This document shows, one piece after another, positions 11,597 to 21,539 of a DNA stretch of 64,000 nt. A program made the translations under genes and the position numbers. The notes beneath the pieces were generated by a model, which made no database searches, was not told the DNA's origin, and worked only from the letters and a program-made list of their open reading frames with translations. This stretch comes from Dolomedes plantarius. Lineage: Eukaryota > Arthropoda > Arachnida > Araneae > Dolomedidae. The stretch spans positions 148,151,118-148,215,117 of the forward strand of contig OU015499.1 of NCBI GenBank assembly GCA_907164885.2. Reading direction: 5' to 3'. Position 1 is the first letter of the stretch; each line of letters begins with the position of its first letter.

Positions 11597-11752
11597 CATA
11601 TATACATATATATACATATATATATACATATATATATACATATACATATATATATATATATACATATATACATATATATACATATATATATATATACATA
11701 TATATATACATATACATATATATATATATATATACATATATATATACACATT
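11523..11752. repeat. (TA)n / (TACATA)n microsatellite, unit 1
   Basis: About 230 bp of alternating TA with interspersed ACATA. In unit 2 the same place has a shorter pure (TA)n (39483-39539). Apparent open frames across it are artefacts of the repeat. Confidence 0.95.
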
Positions 11753-12070
11753 AATTTAGAAAAATCGCACGGATGCCGCCTAGATCCGTGATCGGCCCGA
11801 GCTTTGACTTGCGAGGAAATTTCCGTTTACCCATAAAGCAGGGGTAAACCGATAACTGAGTAATCAGAAACAGGTACCTTGACGATGTCTGTCACTAAAA
11901 TGAAACGGAATAACCGCTTCCAATAATGAGTTGGGTATTGGACGATTGGCGCCATTTACAGGCAGGGCAGGGAACCAAAAACGGTTTCCCAAAAGGGCAG
12001 TCCTAAAGCAATTATGTTAAGATAAAAAGAATTAATGGATGTAGTAATAAAAAAACTTTATTATACAGAT
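11753..12070. repeat. Local duplicate of the 12365-12680 segment
   Basis: The block from TTAATTTAGAAAAATCGCACGG to GATGTAGTAATAAAAAAACT repeats at about 12370-12640 plus 12880-12940, with small differences. Unit 2 has it once (40868-41200). The duplication replaces about 1 kb present in unit 2 (39541-40577), so this area has been rearranged next to the microsatellite. Confidence 0.75.
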
Positions 12071-12074
12071 TACT

Positions 12075-12300
12075 GCAGATTGTAACTCGTTAGAAAAAGT
12101 GAAAAAAAAATATCGCCGACTAGATCAAACTACAAGACACAAGACCCATTTTACCAAAAGGCAAAAGAACATAAAAAAATACTTGGATTACATAGCACGA
12201 CCTGTTACTGGTACAAAAGATGAAGATTAACTGACTGAGAAGGTCAAAGTCAAGGTGGTAGGGCTTACGGAGTTACTAACTGCGAAAAATTGCACAACTC
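12075..12300 (+). pseudogene. Decayed coding-like stretch
   Basis: One frame reads EKVKKKYRRLDQTTRHKTHF, then KNIKKYLDYIARPVTG, a TAA, and LTEKVKVKVVGLTELLTAKN. Unit 2 (40585-40810) preserves the same frame apart from one A deleted in the poly-A run, with the TAA in the same place. The stop therefore predates the duplication. Family unknown. Confidence 0.3.
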
Positions 12301-12576
12301 TCAACTTCGAACTGATAATGAATTAATAAACTTATAGTAATATTCCGAATTAAACGAGTTGCCACACATTGATTTAGAAAAATCGCACGGCTGCCGCCTG
12401 GATCCGTGATCAGCCCGAGCTTTGGCCTGCGAGGAAAATTCCGTTTCCCCATAAAGCAGGGGTAAACCGATAACTGAGTAATCAGAAACAGATACCTTGA
12501 CGATGTCTTTCGTAAAAAAATGAAACGAAATAATCGCTTCCAATAATGAGATTTTGTATTGGACCATTAGCGCCAT
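12301..12576 (-). CDS. Hypothetical minus-strand ORF, unit 1
   Basis: A 91-codon frame. The last about 70 residues (from KDIVKVSVSDYSVIGLPLLY to NSLSVRS) are conserved in unit 2 (40806-41078); the N-terminal part is frameshifted. It lies in the segment that is locally duplicated upstream (11753-12070). No domain recognised; it may simply be repeat sequence. Confidence 0.2.
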   Translation of the reverse strand: MALMVQYKISLLEAIISFHFFTKDIVKVSVSDYSVIGLPLLYGETEFSSQAKARADHGSRRQPCDFSKSMCGNSFNSEYYYKFINSLSVRS

Positions 12577-12658
12577 TTATAAGCAGGGCAGGGAACCAAT
12601 AACGGTTTCCCAAATGGGAGGTTTTTGCAGTGTTAAAGCAATTATGTTAAGATAAAAG

Positions 12659-12882
12659 GGGCTTGTGGCCGCCCAGTAGTACAGCGCGCTGGTTTTCGGT
12701 GCTGAGGGTGCTCGGATGGAATCCCAGCGTCGCGGCACGAAAAATGCCTCCGCTCGTGTCGTCCCTTCATAGGGGGTAATGCTGTCCGCCTATATGGTGC
12801 CCCCACAATCAAATGGGCAGTAAAATTGCGGTGTACTATAGGCGAATGTCTCACGACAAGTGCCTCCGCATTGGAAAAAAAA
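12659..12882 (+). repeat. SINE insertion found only in unit 1
   Basis: A 224-bp insert starting GGCTTGTGGCCGCCCAGTAG, with A-box-like and B-box-like words (GGATGGAATCCC) and a short A9 tail. A perfect 15-bp duplication ATGTTAAGATAAAAG lies at 12644-12658 and 12883-12897. Unit 2 has the uninterrupted target at about 41146-41160. It therefore retrotransposed after the units separated. Confidence 0.88.
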
Positions 12883-13186
12883 ATGTTAAGATAAAAGAAA
12901 GAATTAAAGGATGTAGTAATAAAAAAACTTTATTTTACGTGGATTTTTTAAACATGGAGGTCAAATGACTTGATAGTATCGCTTTAAGGTCAAAAAGTTC
13001 GGCAGAAAACATCGATCTGTGAAAGTTCGTCATAGGGGGACTCTGCATTATTGAAGTTTGCTTCAGACTGGCATTTTTGCTGTTTTAGCAAGAAATGTCC
13101 CAATCATTAATATTATGATCCTTTATGCTGAATACTGCCTAGAAAAAGACCGTCAAAAATTTCTAAAATAACTGTCGACGTTTGAA

Positions 13187-13360
13187 ATGGACCCTTTTTG
13201 TCATAATGAATGCGATTTTCCTACGTGCCAATATTTAGTGATATCAAATGAATCAGGAAAAAATCCCAAGAAAATACATAGTTTGGCGAAGTTTTTAAAT
13301 TTACTTAGAACAAAACTGCAAAACTTGACAAAGAATCGGAAACTATATAATTCAATATAG
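13187..13360 (+). CDS. Hypothetical 57-codon ORF (MDPFCHNE), unit 1
   Basis: Reads MDPFCHNECDFPTCQYLVIS, then a Lys-rich run ending in LRTKLQNLTKNRK. Unit 2 (41450-41584) ends 13 codons earlier through CAA to TAA. The opposite strand is also open (13201-13416), so strand is uncertain. I do not recognise it. Confidence 0.3.
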   Translation: MDPFCHNECDFPTCQYLVISNESGKNPKKIHSLAKFLNLLRTKLQNLTKNRKLYNSI

Positions 13361-13460
13361 AATGAAATAATTGATATATACTGCTGTATATTGCTTAAAC
13401 GCAAAAGACATTTCATTCGTTTATATCCGAATACTTTCAGTTATAATATCTCAATTTAAA

Positions 13461-13586
13461 ATGCGAAGGTTTCGCCAAATAAATTATAGTTATGAAAACT
13501 TTGAATTGACGCATGTGTTAAATCCAATTTTCACATTTATCGACCATGTAAAACACTTTTCGTTACAAATATACATTTTTCTTTGA
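13461..13586 (+). CDS. Hypothetical 41-codon ORF (MRRFRQIN), unit 1
   Basis: Preceded at 13440 by a plausible acceptor (CCGAATACTTTCAG). It reads MRRFRQINYSYENFELTHVL onward to IFL and TGA. Unit 2 (41724-41849) has the same length with six changes. Could be a terminal exon; no family recognised. In unit 2 a longer minus-strand frame (41753-41974) overlaps it. Confidence 0.28.
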   Translation: MRRFRQINYSYENFELTHVLNPIFTFIDHVKHFSLQIYIFL

Positions 13587-13750
13587 CCGCATTCGGTTAT
13601 ACGAGAGACAAACATTGTCATCAAAACAGATACGAGTTCCTCTTTGTCTATTAACTGTTTAAACTGAGTCGTACTGATCGCGGATGGGTTTTCTAAACAA
13701 AAAACTTTTCATAAATTAATGAAAGGTTAATTTTGTTATTTGGTTCCGAA

Positions 13751-13830
13751 GGCCGGGGCGATAGCCGTGTGGCTAGGACATTGGCATTCGGTACTAGACT
13801 CGGTGGGTTCGAGTCCCAGAGTCTCTGGTA
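13751..13830 (+). repeat. tRNA-like SINE head, unit 1
   Basis: GGCGATAGCCGTGTGGCTAGG provides an A-box-like word and GGTTCGAGTCC a consensus B-box at 13806-13816. Spacing suits a Pol III promoter, but the acceptor stem does not pair properly, so I call a SINE head, not a tRNA gene. Counterpart 42012-42093. Confidence 0.65.
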
Positions 13831-14091
13831 CCGCTTTCTCGATATCTCAGCAAACGCACCACGTATTTTATTGTCCATCGTCGACTAACAATGTCATAGT
13901 CCTGATGTAATGCCCACTATTGGCGTGGATGTTTGTAGACATTCGGAATCAGCTTTAAACAGTAGGTCCTGGTCAAATGAGCCTTCGTGTAGCAAAAAAT
14001 GACCTCAACTAACGACAGCTCCTGAATTTCAATGAATTTTGTTTTAATGTGTTATAAAAACAGCGCTATTTGAGTTCATTTTCATTAGCTA

Positions 14092-14224
14092 CTAGCTGAA
14101 AACCCGCGCTTCGCTACGGAGTACATTGAAATTAAATACAACGGTCAATGTATGCAATTAATGCCAGAAAAAATAAATATATATATTTATAATAAATGCG
14201 ACGATCAATGCATACAATTGATGT

Positions 14225-14277
<53 letters not shown>

Positions 14278-14833
14278 GTATATATATATATTTATAAAAA
14301 AATCGAATGGTATATTTATTTTTTTTGGATAATATCCAATCGTCTGCTGCATTAGAAAGAAAAATAATATTTTTTTGTCTATTTAGTTGTTATGCACGTG
14401 ACGATAAATTTATTTAAAGTACCAGAAAAAGAAATCACGTGATCAGCATTTAATAAATTAAATTCTAAAAATTAATCTTTAAAAATTCACCAAAAATCAG
14501 GAAATGGAGGTAAAAATTCAAAAAAAATTTTATTTTGAAGGAATTTTTATGATCTTTCTCGTCATATAAATTTTATAACCCGCAATGTATTATTTTAAAT
14601 GCAAACGTAAAAAACGTTTAAAAAACAGCTTAAAAATTTAATTTAAAAAAATCTAAGAAGAATTTTTGAAAAATCTTTCTTAGTGCACCCCTACACTATT
14701 AGAAGAATCGCCATGCAAAATTTCAGCCCTTTAGGTCCAGCGGTTTGGTCTGTGCGTTGTATGTCAGTCAGTCAGTGAATGAATGAATGAATGAATGAAT
14801 GAGTCAGTTACGGAACTGTTTTATATATATAGA
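14092..14833 (+). repeat. Unclassified ACTAGCTGA repeat, direct copy
   Basis: Starts ACTAGCTGAAAACCCGCGC and ends in (GTCA)n/(GAAT)n tetranucleotides (14765-14806), then ACGGAACTGTTTTATATATA. A long (TA)n lies at 14226-14275. An inverted copy of its 3' half lies at 15968-17000. Confidence 0.6.
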
Positions 14834-15965
14834 CTAGCTGAAGTACCCGACGATGCCCGGGATTTTAAGAATGTTTGTTGTTAACCAAAATCAATTTAAA
14901 AATTAACACAGTATAAATAACATAAAAAATATATGTGAAATGTTATACACGTCTCAGAATTTCAGCCTTTCATCATTTTAATACTAAAATCTGAAAAGTA
15001 AAAATGTCAAATTCTCTAATGTTTGTTAACCAAAATTAATTTAAAACTAAGCACAGTATAAATAACATAGAAAAAAAACCTTGTGAAATCTATAAATATA
15101 TAAATTTCTAATAAACTCCTCAGAATTCAGCTAGAATTAGCCTTTCATCATTGGGGTAAAAAAAAGCTGCAATTACAGGTTCAGCAGAAATTTCCAATAG
15201 AACAATGATATGACTGCAGCGTTGCCTCTTAAAAAAATGAAGTGTATGATTGAGGGCTGCAAACCATTCAACTCCTCTCCACATTTAACTCCTATAAACA
15301 TCCTCTACATATTAAATTCCTTTTCTCTCCATAATAAACTCCTCAGAATTTTGGTATATTCAGCCTTTCATCATAGTACCACTAAAATCTGAAACATCCT
15401 CTCCAGAAATATAAATTTATTAATTTCAATAATTAAACACACACAAATATATAAATTGCGCAAAAGTTTTTTGACCAACATTTGAATAATTCGTAAATGA
15501 AAAAGCATATGAAAATAAAGATAAGAACTTCCGGAATCGAAATTTATTACCCTTAATTTTTAATTAATAAAAAACCAACATAATATGAATAAAAACGATA
15601 GTTGCTTAAAACCATATGAAAATAAAGCTATTATAAAGATGATAATAATAAAAAAAGCATAAGAAAATAATGCTCGCGCATGAAGTTAACGTTACGATAT
15701 AAAGATAGTAATAATAATATAAACCGCGTGGATAAAATATTTAGCTTTTCAAGCGAAATAAATTGATTTTTAGAAAAAAACTACTTTTAATCGAGAAATT
15801 AAAATACATTGCACAAAATTTTAATTTTACCAACTTTCCACCCTACAATTTACACCCTACTTCTTTTAAATAGGATGTAAATATAAAGTTTTAACAGCCA
15901 ATTGAATGCCAGTTAAAAATAATGTGTGCGCATGAAGTTAACGTTACGATATAGAGATAGTAATA
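14834..15965 (+). repeat. Second ACTAGCTGA-type repeat with internal ~150 bp repeats
   Basis: Starts ACTAGCTGAAGTACCCGACG with GATGCCCGGGATTTTAAGAA. The motif GTTAACCAAAAT-CAATTTAAAA plus CACAGTATAAATAACATA recurs at 14875, 15022, 17187, 19078 and about 19200. Pieces of the same family resume at 17150-17337 and 18930-19450 around the Merlin-like insertion. Confidence 0.55.
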
Positions 15966-15967
15966 AA

Positions 15968-17010
15968 AATCTATATATATATAAAACAGTTCCGTAACTG
16001 ACTAACTGACTGATTGACTGACTGACATACAAAGTACAGACCAAACCGTTGAACCTAAAGGACTGAAATTTTGCATGGCGATTCTTCTTATAATGTAGGG
16101 GTGCACTAAGAAAGATTTTTGAAAAATTCTTCTTAGATTTTTTTAAATTAAATTTTTAATCTGTTTTTGTAACTTTTTTCAAGTTTGCATTTAAAATAAT
16201 AATTTGAGGGTTGTAAAATTTATATCACGAAAGACATTCAAAAAATATTACATTCAAAAAATATCATCTGTAGATAGAAAGGGGAGAGAAAATTTAAAGA
16301 AATGTAAATTTATAATGTACTCAGGGAATGTATTATTGTGGTTCTATATCAGAAAAATAATAAAATACATAAATCATAAAATAAAAAATATACATTAGCA
16401 TATTGGGCACGAAGTTGCGTATCTTTCATGTAACATCAAACTCCCTTATTTTAATTCAAATGTTTAAAAAATTTTTTAAATAATAACATTTGAAAATTTC
16501 GCATAAGTTCATTTTGAAAAATTCATGTATTTCATATATATCTTATTTATTCTGCACTTTGTAAAAAAATAGAAATATGCCTGTCAAAAAACAGTAGTCA
16601 ACTGCCCCAGAGCGCGCGTTGCAACGCTCTCATGTGTACATAGCCTAAAGAACTGAAATTTTGCATGGCGATAATTCTTATAATGTAGGGGTGCACTAAG
16701 AAAGATTTTTTAAAAATTCTTCTTAGATTTTTTTAAATTAAATTTTTAATCTGTTTTTGTAACTTTTTTCAAGTTTGCATTTAAAATAATAATTTGAGGG
16801 TTGTAAAATTTATATCACGAAAAAGATCATAAAAATTCCTTTAAAATGAAATTCTTTTCACATCTTTACCTCCATTTTCTAATTTTTGGTGAATTTTTAA
16901 AGATTAATTTTTACAATTTCATTTATTAAACGCTGATCATGTGATTTCTTTATCTAGTACTTTAAATAAATTTATCGTCACATAACAACGAAATAGACAC
17001 ACAAAAAATT
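15968..17010 (-). repeat. Inverted copy of the 14092-14833 repeat, internally duplicated
   Basis: CTATATATATATAAAACAGTTCCGTAACTG mirrors the end of the first copy, and ATCACG/CACGTGACGATAAATTTA near 16935-16985 mirrors 14395-14440. A roughly 590-bp step duplication makes the segment 16055-16230 recur at 16645-16820 nearly unchanged. Confidence 0.6.
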
Positions 17011-17746
17011 AAAATAGTGGCGCCATCTACTGTACGCTTGTGAATCGAGAGCTGTTGGTTATTTATTAATTAAAAATATTGGAAAGTTCTTGTGGATCTG
17101 TAAATATACATGTGGTAACAGTTTTAAAATTTATAAATTATCAACCTACACAGGTGATAATTTATCCGGCGTTGCCCGGGATTTTAAGAATGTTTGTTAA
17201 CCAAAATCAATTTAAAAACTAAACACAGTATAAATATCATAGAATAAAAAGCATGTGAAATGTTATACACATGAATAAAAAGAAAACCCAACATAAAAAA
17301 CCATAAATTTACAATAATTTCTTCAGAATTCAGCTAGGGCTCATTCCCAATACACGGTGCCGCAGCTTGGCGATAAGTTTTTTAGATTTTTTAGATTTTT
17401 GCCAATTTGGCGATGAACGCCAAATGTGGTTTGTGTTTGTTAAATGCTTTTAAGGTAACCATTTATTGCTCTCGATTTCAATAAGATGGCGATATTTTTT
17501 TGGCGATGTTTTTTAGATTTTTGCCAAGTTGACGATAAAATGCCAAATGTGGTTTGTGTTGTTAAATACTTTTAAGTTAAAGCTTCCGATAGTATAGTTC
17601 CGTTTCGTATAGCTTCCGATTTGAATAATTAGCAGCCAATCAGAGCTTGTGATTTACTTGTAAACGAGGGTTATCTGGATTTTATATAACGCGCCTGTTT
17701 CAAAAAATTAAACCGTTCTTTTCGGGATTGCAGTTCCAGCGTTCGG

Positions 17747-17992
17747 ATGTACATTTATTTGCGAGGTATGGCTTCTTTTACGAATGGGAGGGTTGATTTG
17801 GATTTTTTTCGAGATTTACAAAATGCGGGTAAGAGAACTATTATAGATTATTGTATTTATGTTGAGTTAATAGCTAATATTTATTATTGTCTTAATTGTA
17901 ATTTGCAAATGAGTATAACTGAGAGGAAAGATCTGAACATTGCGTTAAAAGATCCATTAGATGTGGTTCCCGGTTCGAAGCGAGTAAATTAG
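17747..17992 (+). pseudogene. Merlin/IS1016-like transposase N-terminal fragment
   Basis: 81 codons. A second Met (17768) starts MASFTNGRVDLDFFRDLQNA; a CxxC pair follows in IYYCLNCNLQMSITERKDLN, resembling the N-terminal zinc ribbon of IS1016/ISXO2-type transposases. The frame ends soon after and no DDE core is found before the right end, so the element is non-autonomous. A TATATAA box lies about 60 bp upstream (17684-17690), a plausible promoter. A GTAAGTG donor-like site is at 18133. Confidence 0.5.
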
Positions 17993-18237
17993 ATTTAATT
18001 ATGGTTTTAAAATTAACTTATTTATGGGTAAAAAAAAACACCGTGTTCTTGGATTACAGACGAATTGGGTGTATCGAAAAACACCGAAAAATCAACAAAA
18101 CGTAAAAGAAGCTATACCGAAAGTAAATAACCGGTAAGTGGTTTTTTTTTAAATTTTAACATGAAATAATATAAATGACAACAAGCAGAACTTTCATTTT
18201 TTTACTTGCTGATATATTTAACCAAGATGTATTTTAT

Positions 18238-18560
18238 ATTTGTTTAAATGAATTATTTGCAATATACTGACTTTTTTAGCGGGGGGTTGGGGGGGCGGCA
18301 GCCCCCCCACACATAACAAATTTCTCATCATTTTTTGTATTTGTGTATTTTTGTGCTTTTTCTGTGGTTGTATAGTTTTAAAAATGCGTAATTTTGGGAC
18401 TTTTCGGACTTTCCCGTTCCAAAAACACGCGTTCTGCTTGGGCGACAAAAATTTAAAAAAATAAAATCGACTATTTAAATGAATTATTTGTAATATACCG
18501 ACTTTTTTTTTAGCGGGGGGTTGGGGGGGCGGCAGCCCCCCCACACACAATAAATTTCTC
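18238..18560. repeat. Tandem duplication with G/C palindromic core
   Basis: About 235 bp (AAATGAATTATTTGCAATAT to AAATCGACT) is repeated once, with a third partial copy to about 18722. Each carries AGCGGGGGGTTGGGGGGGCGG followed by CAGCCCCCCCACA, a G-run that can pair with the C-run. Confidence 0.75.
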
Positions 18561-18794
18561 ATTATTTATCAGCTTTCATTTTTTGTATTTGTGTGTTTTT
18601 GTGCTTTATTGTGGTCGTACAGTTTAAAAAATGTATATTTTTGGGACTTTTCGGACTTTCCCGTTCCAAAAATACGCGTTCGGCTTGGGCGACAAAAAAT
18701 TTTAAAAAATAAAATCGACTGCCCTTATTTAACTTCATTTTTTCATTTTCTGTATAAATTTTCAATGAAAGTTCTGCATGTTGTCATTTATATT

Positions 18795-18891
18795 ATTTCA
18801 CTGCATTGGAACCGCCATCTTGGTTCCGTCTCCCATCGCCAAATTGGCGACGGGAGACGGAACCAAGATGGCGGTTCCAATGCAGTGAAAT
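18795..18891. repeat. 97-bp near-perfect palindrome
   Basis: Arms of 48 bp (ATTTCACTGCATTGGAACCG... and its complement) around a single central A at 18843, with one mismatch (CCCATCGCC versus CCCGTCGCC). It sits directly inside the right terminal repeat of the Merlin-like element. Confidence 0.97.
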
Positions 18892-19279
18892 ACAAGGGGC
18901 ACCGTATATTGGGAATTAACCTCAGCGAGATTTAGCGTTTCATCATTGGAGCAAAAAAACCCTGAAAAGTAAAGCATAAAATATATACATTTATAATAAA
19001 CCACTAAAAGCTGAAAAGGAAAAATGTCTTTAGGAAAGTAAAGCTGAAAAGTAAAAATGTCAAATTGTCGAATGTTTGTTAACCAAAATCAATTTAAAAA
19101 CTAAATACAGTATAAATAACATAGAAAAGATTTAGCCTTTATCATTGGAGCAAAAATTCCTGAAAAGTAAAACATAAAATACATAAATTTATAATAAACC
19201 TACCAAAATCCATTAAAAAAATAAACACAGTATAAATAACATAGAAAAAAAAGTATACGAAATGTTATACACATTAATA

Positions 19280-19410
19280 ATATGAAAAATAAAATAAAAT
19301 AAAAATAATAATTTTTAAAAATAATAAAATAAAATAAAAATAATTAAAAAAATAATAAATAAAAATAATAATAATAATAATTTAAAAAATAATAAAATAA
19401 AAGCTGAAAC
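19280..19410. repeat. (AATAA)n-type A/T simple repeat
   Basis: Irregular AATAAAATAAAAATAAT tract, low complexity. Confidence 0.85.
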
Positions 19411-19454
19411 AAAAAAGCCTCCATAAAAAAGCTGAAAATACAGGTTTAGCAAAA

Positions 19455-19535
19455 TCTGTACGATCCGCATTCGAACCCGCGTCATGTTGTATAGTAAATT
19501 AACGCTCTTACCGAATGCGCCACAATAACATGCTG
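19455..19535 (-). repeat. tRNA-like sequence with Pol III boxes, minus strand
   Basis: The complement reads TGGCGCATTCGGTAAGAGCG (A-box) and GGGTTCGAATGC (B-box) about 45 bp apart. The terminal stem is not evident, and it lies within the repeat block, so a SINE-type tRNA relic is likelier than a gene. Confidence 0.5.
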
Positions 19536-19539
19536 GTGG

Positions 19540-20201
19540 ATTGTGTAAATAGGAGAATATTAGTACTAAAATTACTGGAAAGTTGCTATGGGTTGATGAA
19601 TATACATGTATTTATGGAGTAAGAGGAGTTTTAAGTTAGAAATAAGTTAGCAGGATAGAAGCTTAGTCTTTAACTCTTCAATAGACACAAAGACATAAGC
19701 GAGGGGGGTTGCAGTAGCGATTAAAAATGATCTTGTGACACTTAGCGTGGTTGATTCGAATTTTCCATCGCGTGTGATAGTGTCAATATGCCGTTGGATC
19801 CGATTTATTTTAGAGTATAAAATCTGACTTGAAAGATTATTATTTTCATTTATTATTCTGGTTTAATATATAACTTGAAACTTTTTGATTTTATTTATTT
19901 TTATCTTTTCGCTCGCTGTTTGCCAGCTAAGCCTAACGTGGACGCCATATTCAGAGTGGTGATTCCACAAAGTGTAACATCTTACATTTAGTTTCAAAAT
20001 TTTTGGTTTTTTATTAATTAAAAATCAACGGTAATTAATTTCGATTTTTGAAGTTCTTCAGACCCTCGGCTGTTTTTAAAGACGCCTGTATGTAAAATTT
20101 CACGATCGTTGCTCCTAAACTGTGGATTTCTATACAATTACAGAGATACAAACATTCATTTTTATATATTAGATTTAAAAAATGCATATTTTGGTTTCAC
20201 G
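19540..20201. other. AT-rich end of the unit 1-specific block, no gene seen
   Basis: I see no supported coding sequence. The junction back to shared sequence lies near 20178 (AAATGCATATTTTG). Confidence 0.45.
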
Positions 20202-20393
20202 ATGGCATCCTCAATCTCGATAGCTTTTCCACTCATTAAGATTCTAGATATGATACGTTTTTATGTTATTCTGAGTATTCGGTCGGGTAGTTATACGCAT
20301 TACTTGCATGCATTTCTTTACTTGGTCAGAATTTATGGCATTTTAAATGCATTGCTACTTACGTTAGTAAGGTATTTAAACTCTGTATCTTAG
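20202..20393 (+). CDS. Hypothetical 63-codon ORF (MASSISIAF), unit 1
   Basis: Hydrophobic N-terminus (MASSISIAFPLIKILDMIRF), open in unit 2 with five changes (42382-42573). In unit 2 TTGGTAAGAAT (42504) could be a splice donor; unit 1 has GGTCAG there. No family recognised. Confidence 0.25.
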   Translation: MASSISIAFPLIKILDMIRFYVILSIRSGSYTHYLHAFLYLVRIYGILNALLLTLVRYLNSVS

Positions 20394-20675
20394 GTCAGAA
20401 AAGCTCTATAAGAATTACATGAGAACAGTCTCATTATTACTCGACGATTAACGACAAAATGCCTGATGCGTTAGCTCAGATATTGAGAAACCTTGGAGGA
20501 ACTAAGAGAAATTAATCCCAGACCTAGAAAGAATAAGCTACAACGGAATACACAAATAAAAATGGCAGGACAAGAAAGATAATTGAAATAGTTCATAGAA
20601 TATAAACACGGATTATGAAGTTTCGTACTGAAAATAAAATGTTGTAATGGACTCGACGTATTGTATTTCCCCAAG

Positions 20676-20683
20676 TGACGTCA
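20676..20683. promoter_or_regulatory. CRE palindrome TGACGTCA, unit 1
   Basis: Perfect CREB/ATF consensus in CCCAAGTGACGTCACTTATC, kept in unit 2 (42860-42867). It lies upstream of the spliced gene remnant. A chance occurrence cannot be excluded. Confidence 0.3.
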
Positions 20684-21064
20684 CTTATCCTTCAGGCTGT
20701 GAACAATAGTTAGCTCGACCAATCTCGCTTCTCAGAATTGTCCCGCAACCACCTACAAACTGTATAGCACTAACTACCGCAATGGCTCCTTTCTTTAGAT
20801 CTCGATAATATGGGATATTATTGAATAATTTTCGTCAATTAAAAAAATATATTACTGACTTTTCTATAAATCAAATTTTCAGAAGTAATAAATTAAATAT
20901 CAGATTTAATAACTTTCTCTAAATTAAAATAATAAATTATTTCCTCCTAGGTACATTATCAAGGTAAACAAGAAAATAGTATAAGATACTAATCGAATAG
21001 TGCGAGTATCTTACGAGGCATTTCGATGAAACATCACTTACGAAACCACGTGAATATCCAATGG

Positions 21065-21322
21065 ATGCCAACTGTTTTACACGGGGAACACTTTTGTTTT
21101 AAATTTACAACGGCGCAATTGTTTTGCCGCACATTTCCTAATGAACTTAAAAAATCGATGCATTACAGAACAAATATTTTGGTTTTGAGAACTCCAGGAT
21201 TTTCAATATGGGCTGCTGTTCGTGTGAATGCCTTTTCCCATGTTTTATTTGAACGCAAAACATCCAATTTCCCCTACCGTGAACACTCGTCATCATCGGA
21301 AACAGAGCTCATAAACTGTTGA
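21065..21322 (+). CDS. Hypothetical 85-codon ORF (MPTVLHGEH), unit 1
   Basis: Starts MPTVLHGEHFCFKFTTAQLF and ends SSSETELINC. Unit 2 (43266-43523) has the same length with about five changes near the end and no indel. It lies between putative exons 1 and 2 of the spliced remnant, so it may instead be intron. Family unknown. Confidence 0.28.
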   Translation: MPTVLHGEHFCFKFTTAQLFCRTFPNELKKSMHYRTNILVLRTPGFSIWAAVRVNAFSHVLFERKTSNFPYREHSSSSETELINC

Positions 21323-21460
21323 ATAATCAGTGACACAATGGTTGAGATATCGATGCAAATATCGATGAAAGAACAATGTTTGAAGATGATTCTGGGAATC
21401 CGTCATTCTATTAAAAACTTTCAAAGCTGTTGCTTGTAAAGATCCCAGTTCGTTTTTCAG

Positions 21461-21539
21461 AGTTAATATATCGACTTTTTTGAGTAGAATAGAACAATTT
21501 CGAAATGAATTTCATTAGTGGATGGATGAGGAAGAAGAT
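21461..21539 (+). pseudogene. Exon 2 counterpart with premature stop, unit 1
   Basis: Same acceptor and GTAAGT donor (21540) as in unit 2. TAC has become TAG at 21516-21518 (FHW region) and one Ile is Phe. Together with the TGA at 21027, this marks the unit 1 gene as dead if the reading is right. Confidence 0.5.

Larger units (their letters stand above)
17338..18921 (+). mobile_element. Merlin-like DNA transposon, 1584 bp, unit 1
   Basis: Terminal repeats are GGCTCATTCCCAATACACGG (left) and the complement of GGTTAATTCCCAATATACGG (right). The 8-bp flanks are TCAGCTAG (17330-17337) and TCAGCGAG (18922-18929); both sides join into an ACTAGCTGA-family repeat. Ends starting GG plus an 8-bp duplication suit Merlin. 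It contains an N-terminal transposase-like ORF, G/C-rich tandem repeats (18238-18560) and a 97-bp palindrome next to the right end. Confidence 0.7.
14092..20178. repeat. 6.1 kb repeat block present only in unit 1
   Basis: Unit 2 goes directly from TTTTCATTAGCC (42341-42352) to AAATGCATATTTTG, whereas unit 1 has 6.1 kb between these anchors. The block is made of several copies of unclassified arthropod-type repeats starting ACTAGCTGA with CCCGGG-like boxes, a Merlin-like transposon, simple repeats and a tRNA-like sequence. No complete gene is present. Confidence 0.8.

Noticed and set aside
11498..11791. Long open frames on both strands (repeating Tyr-Ile)
   Set aside because: They are translations of the (TA)n/(TACATA)n microsatellite.
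18218..18562. Pro-rich minus-strand ORF (VGGLPPPQPPAKK repeats)
   Set aside because: It is the translation of the G/C hairpin tandem repeat. The resemblance to repeats in some large viruses is too weak to use.
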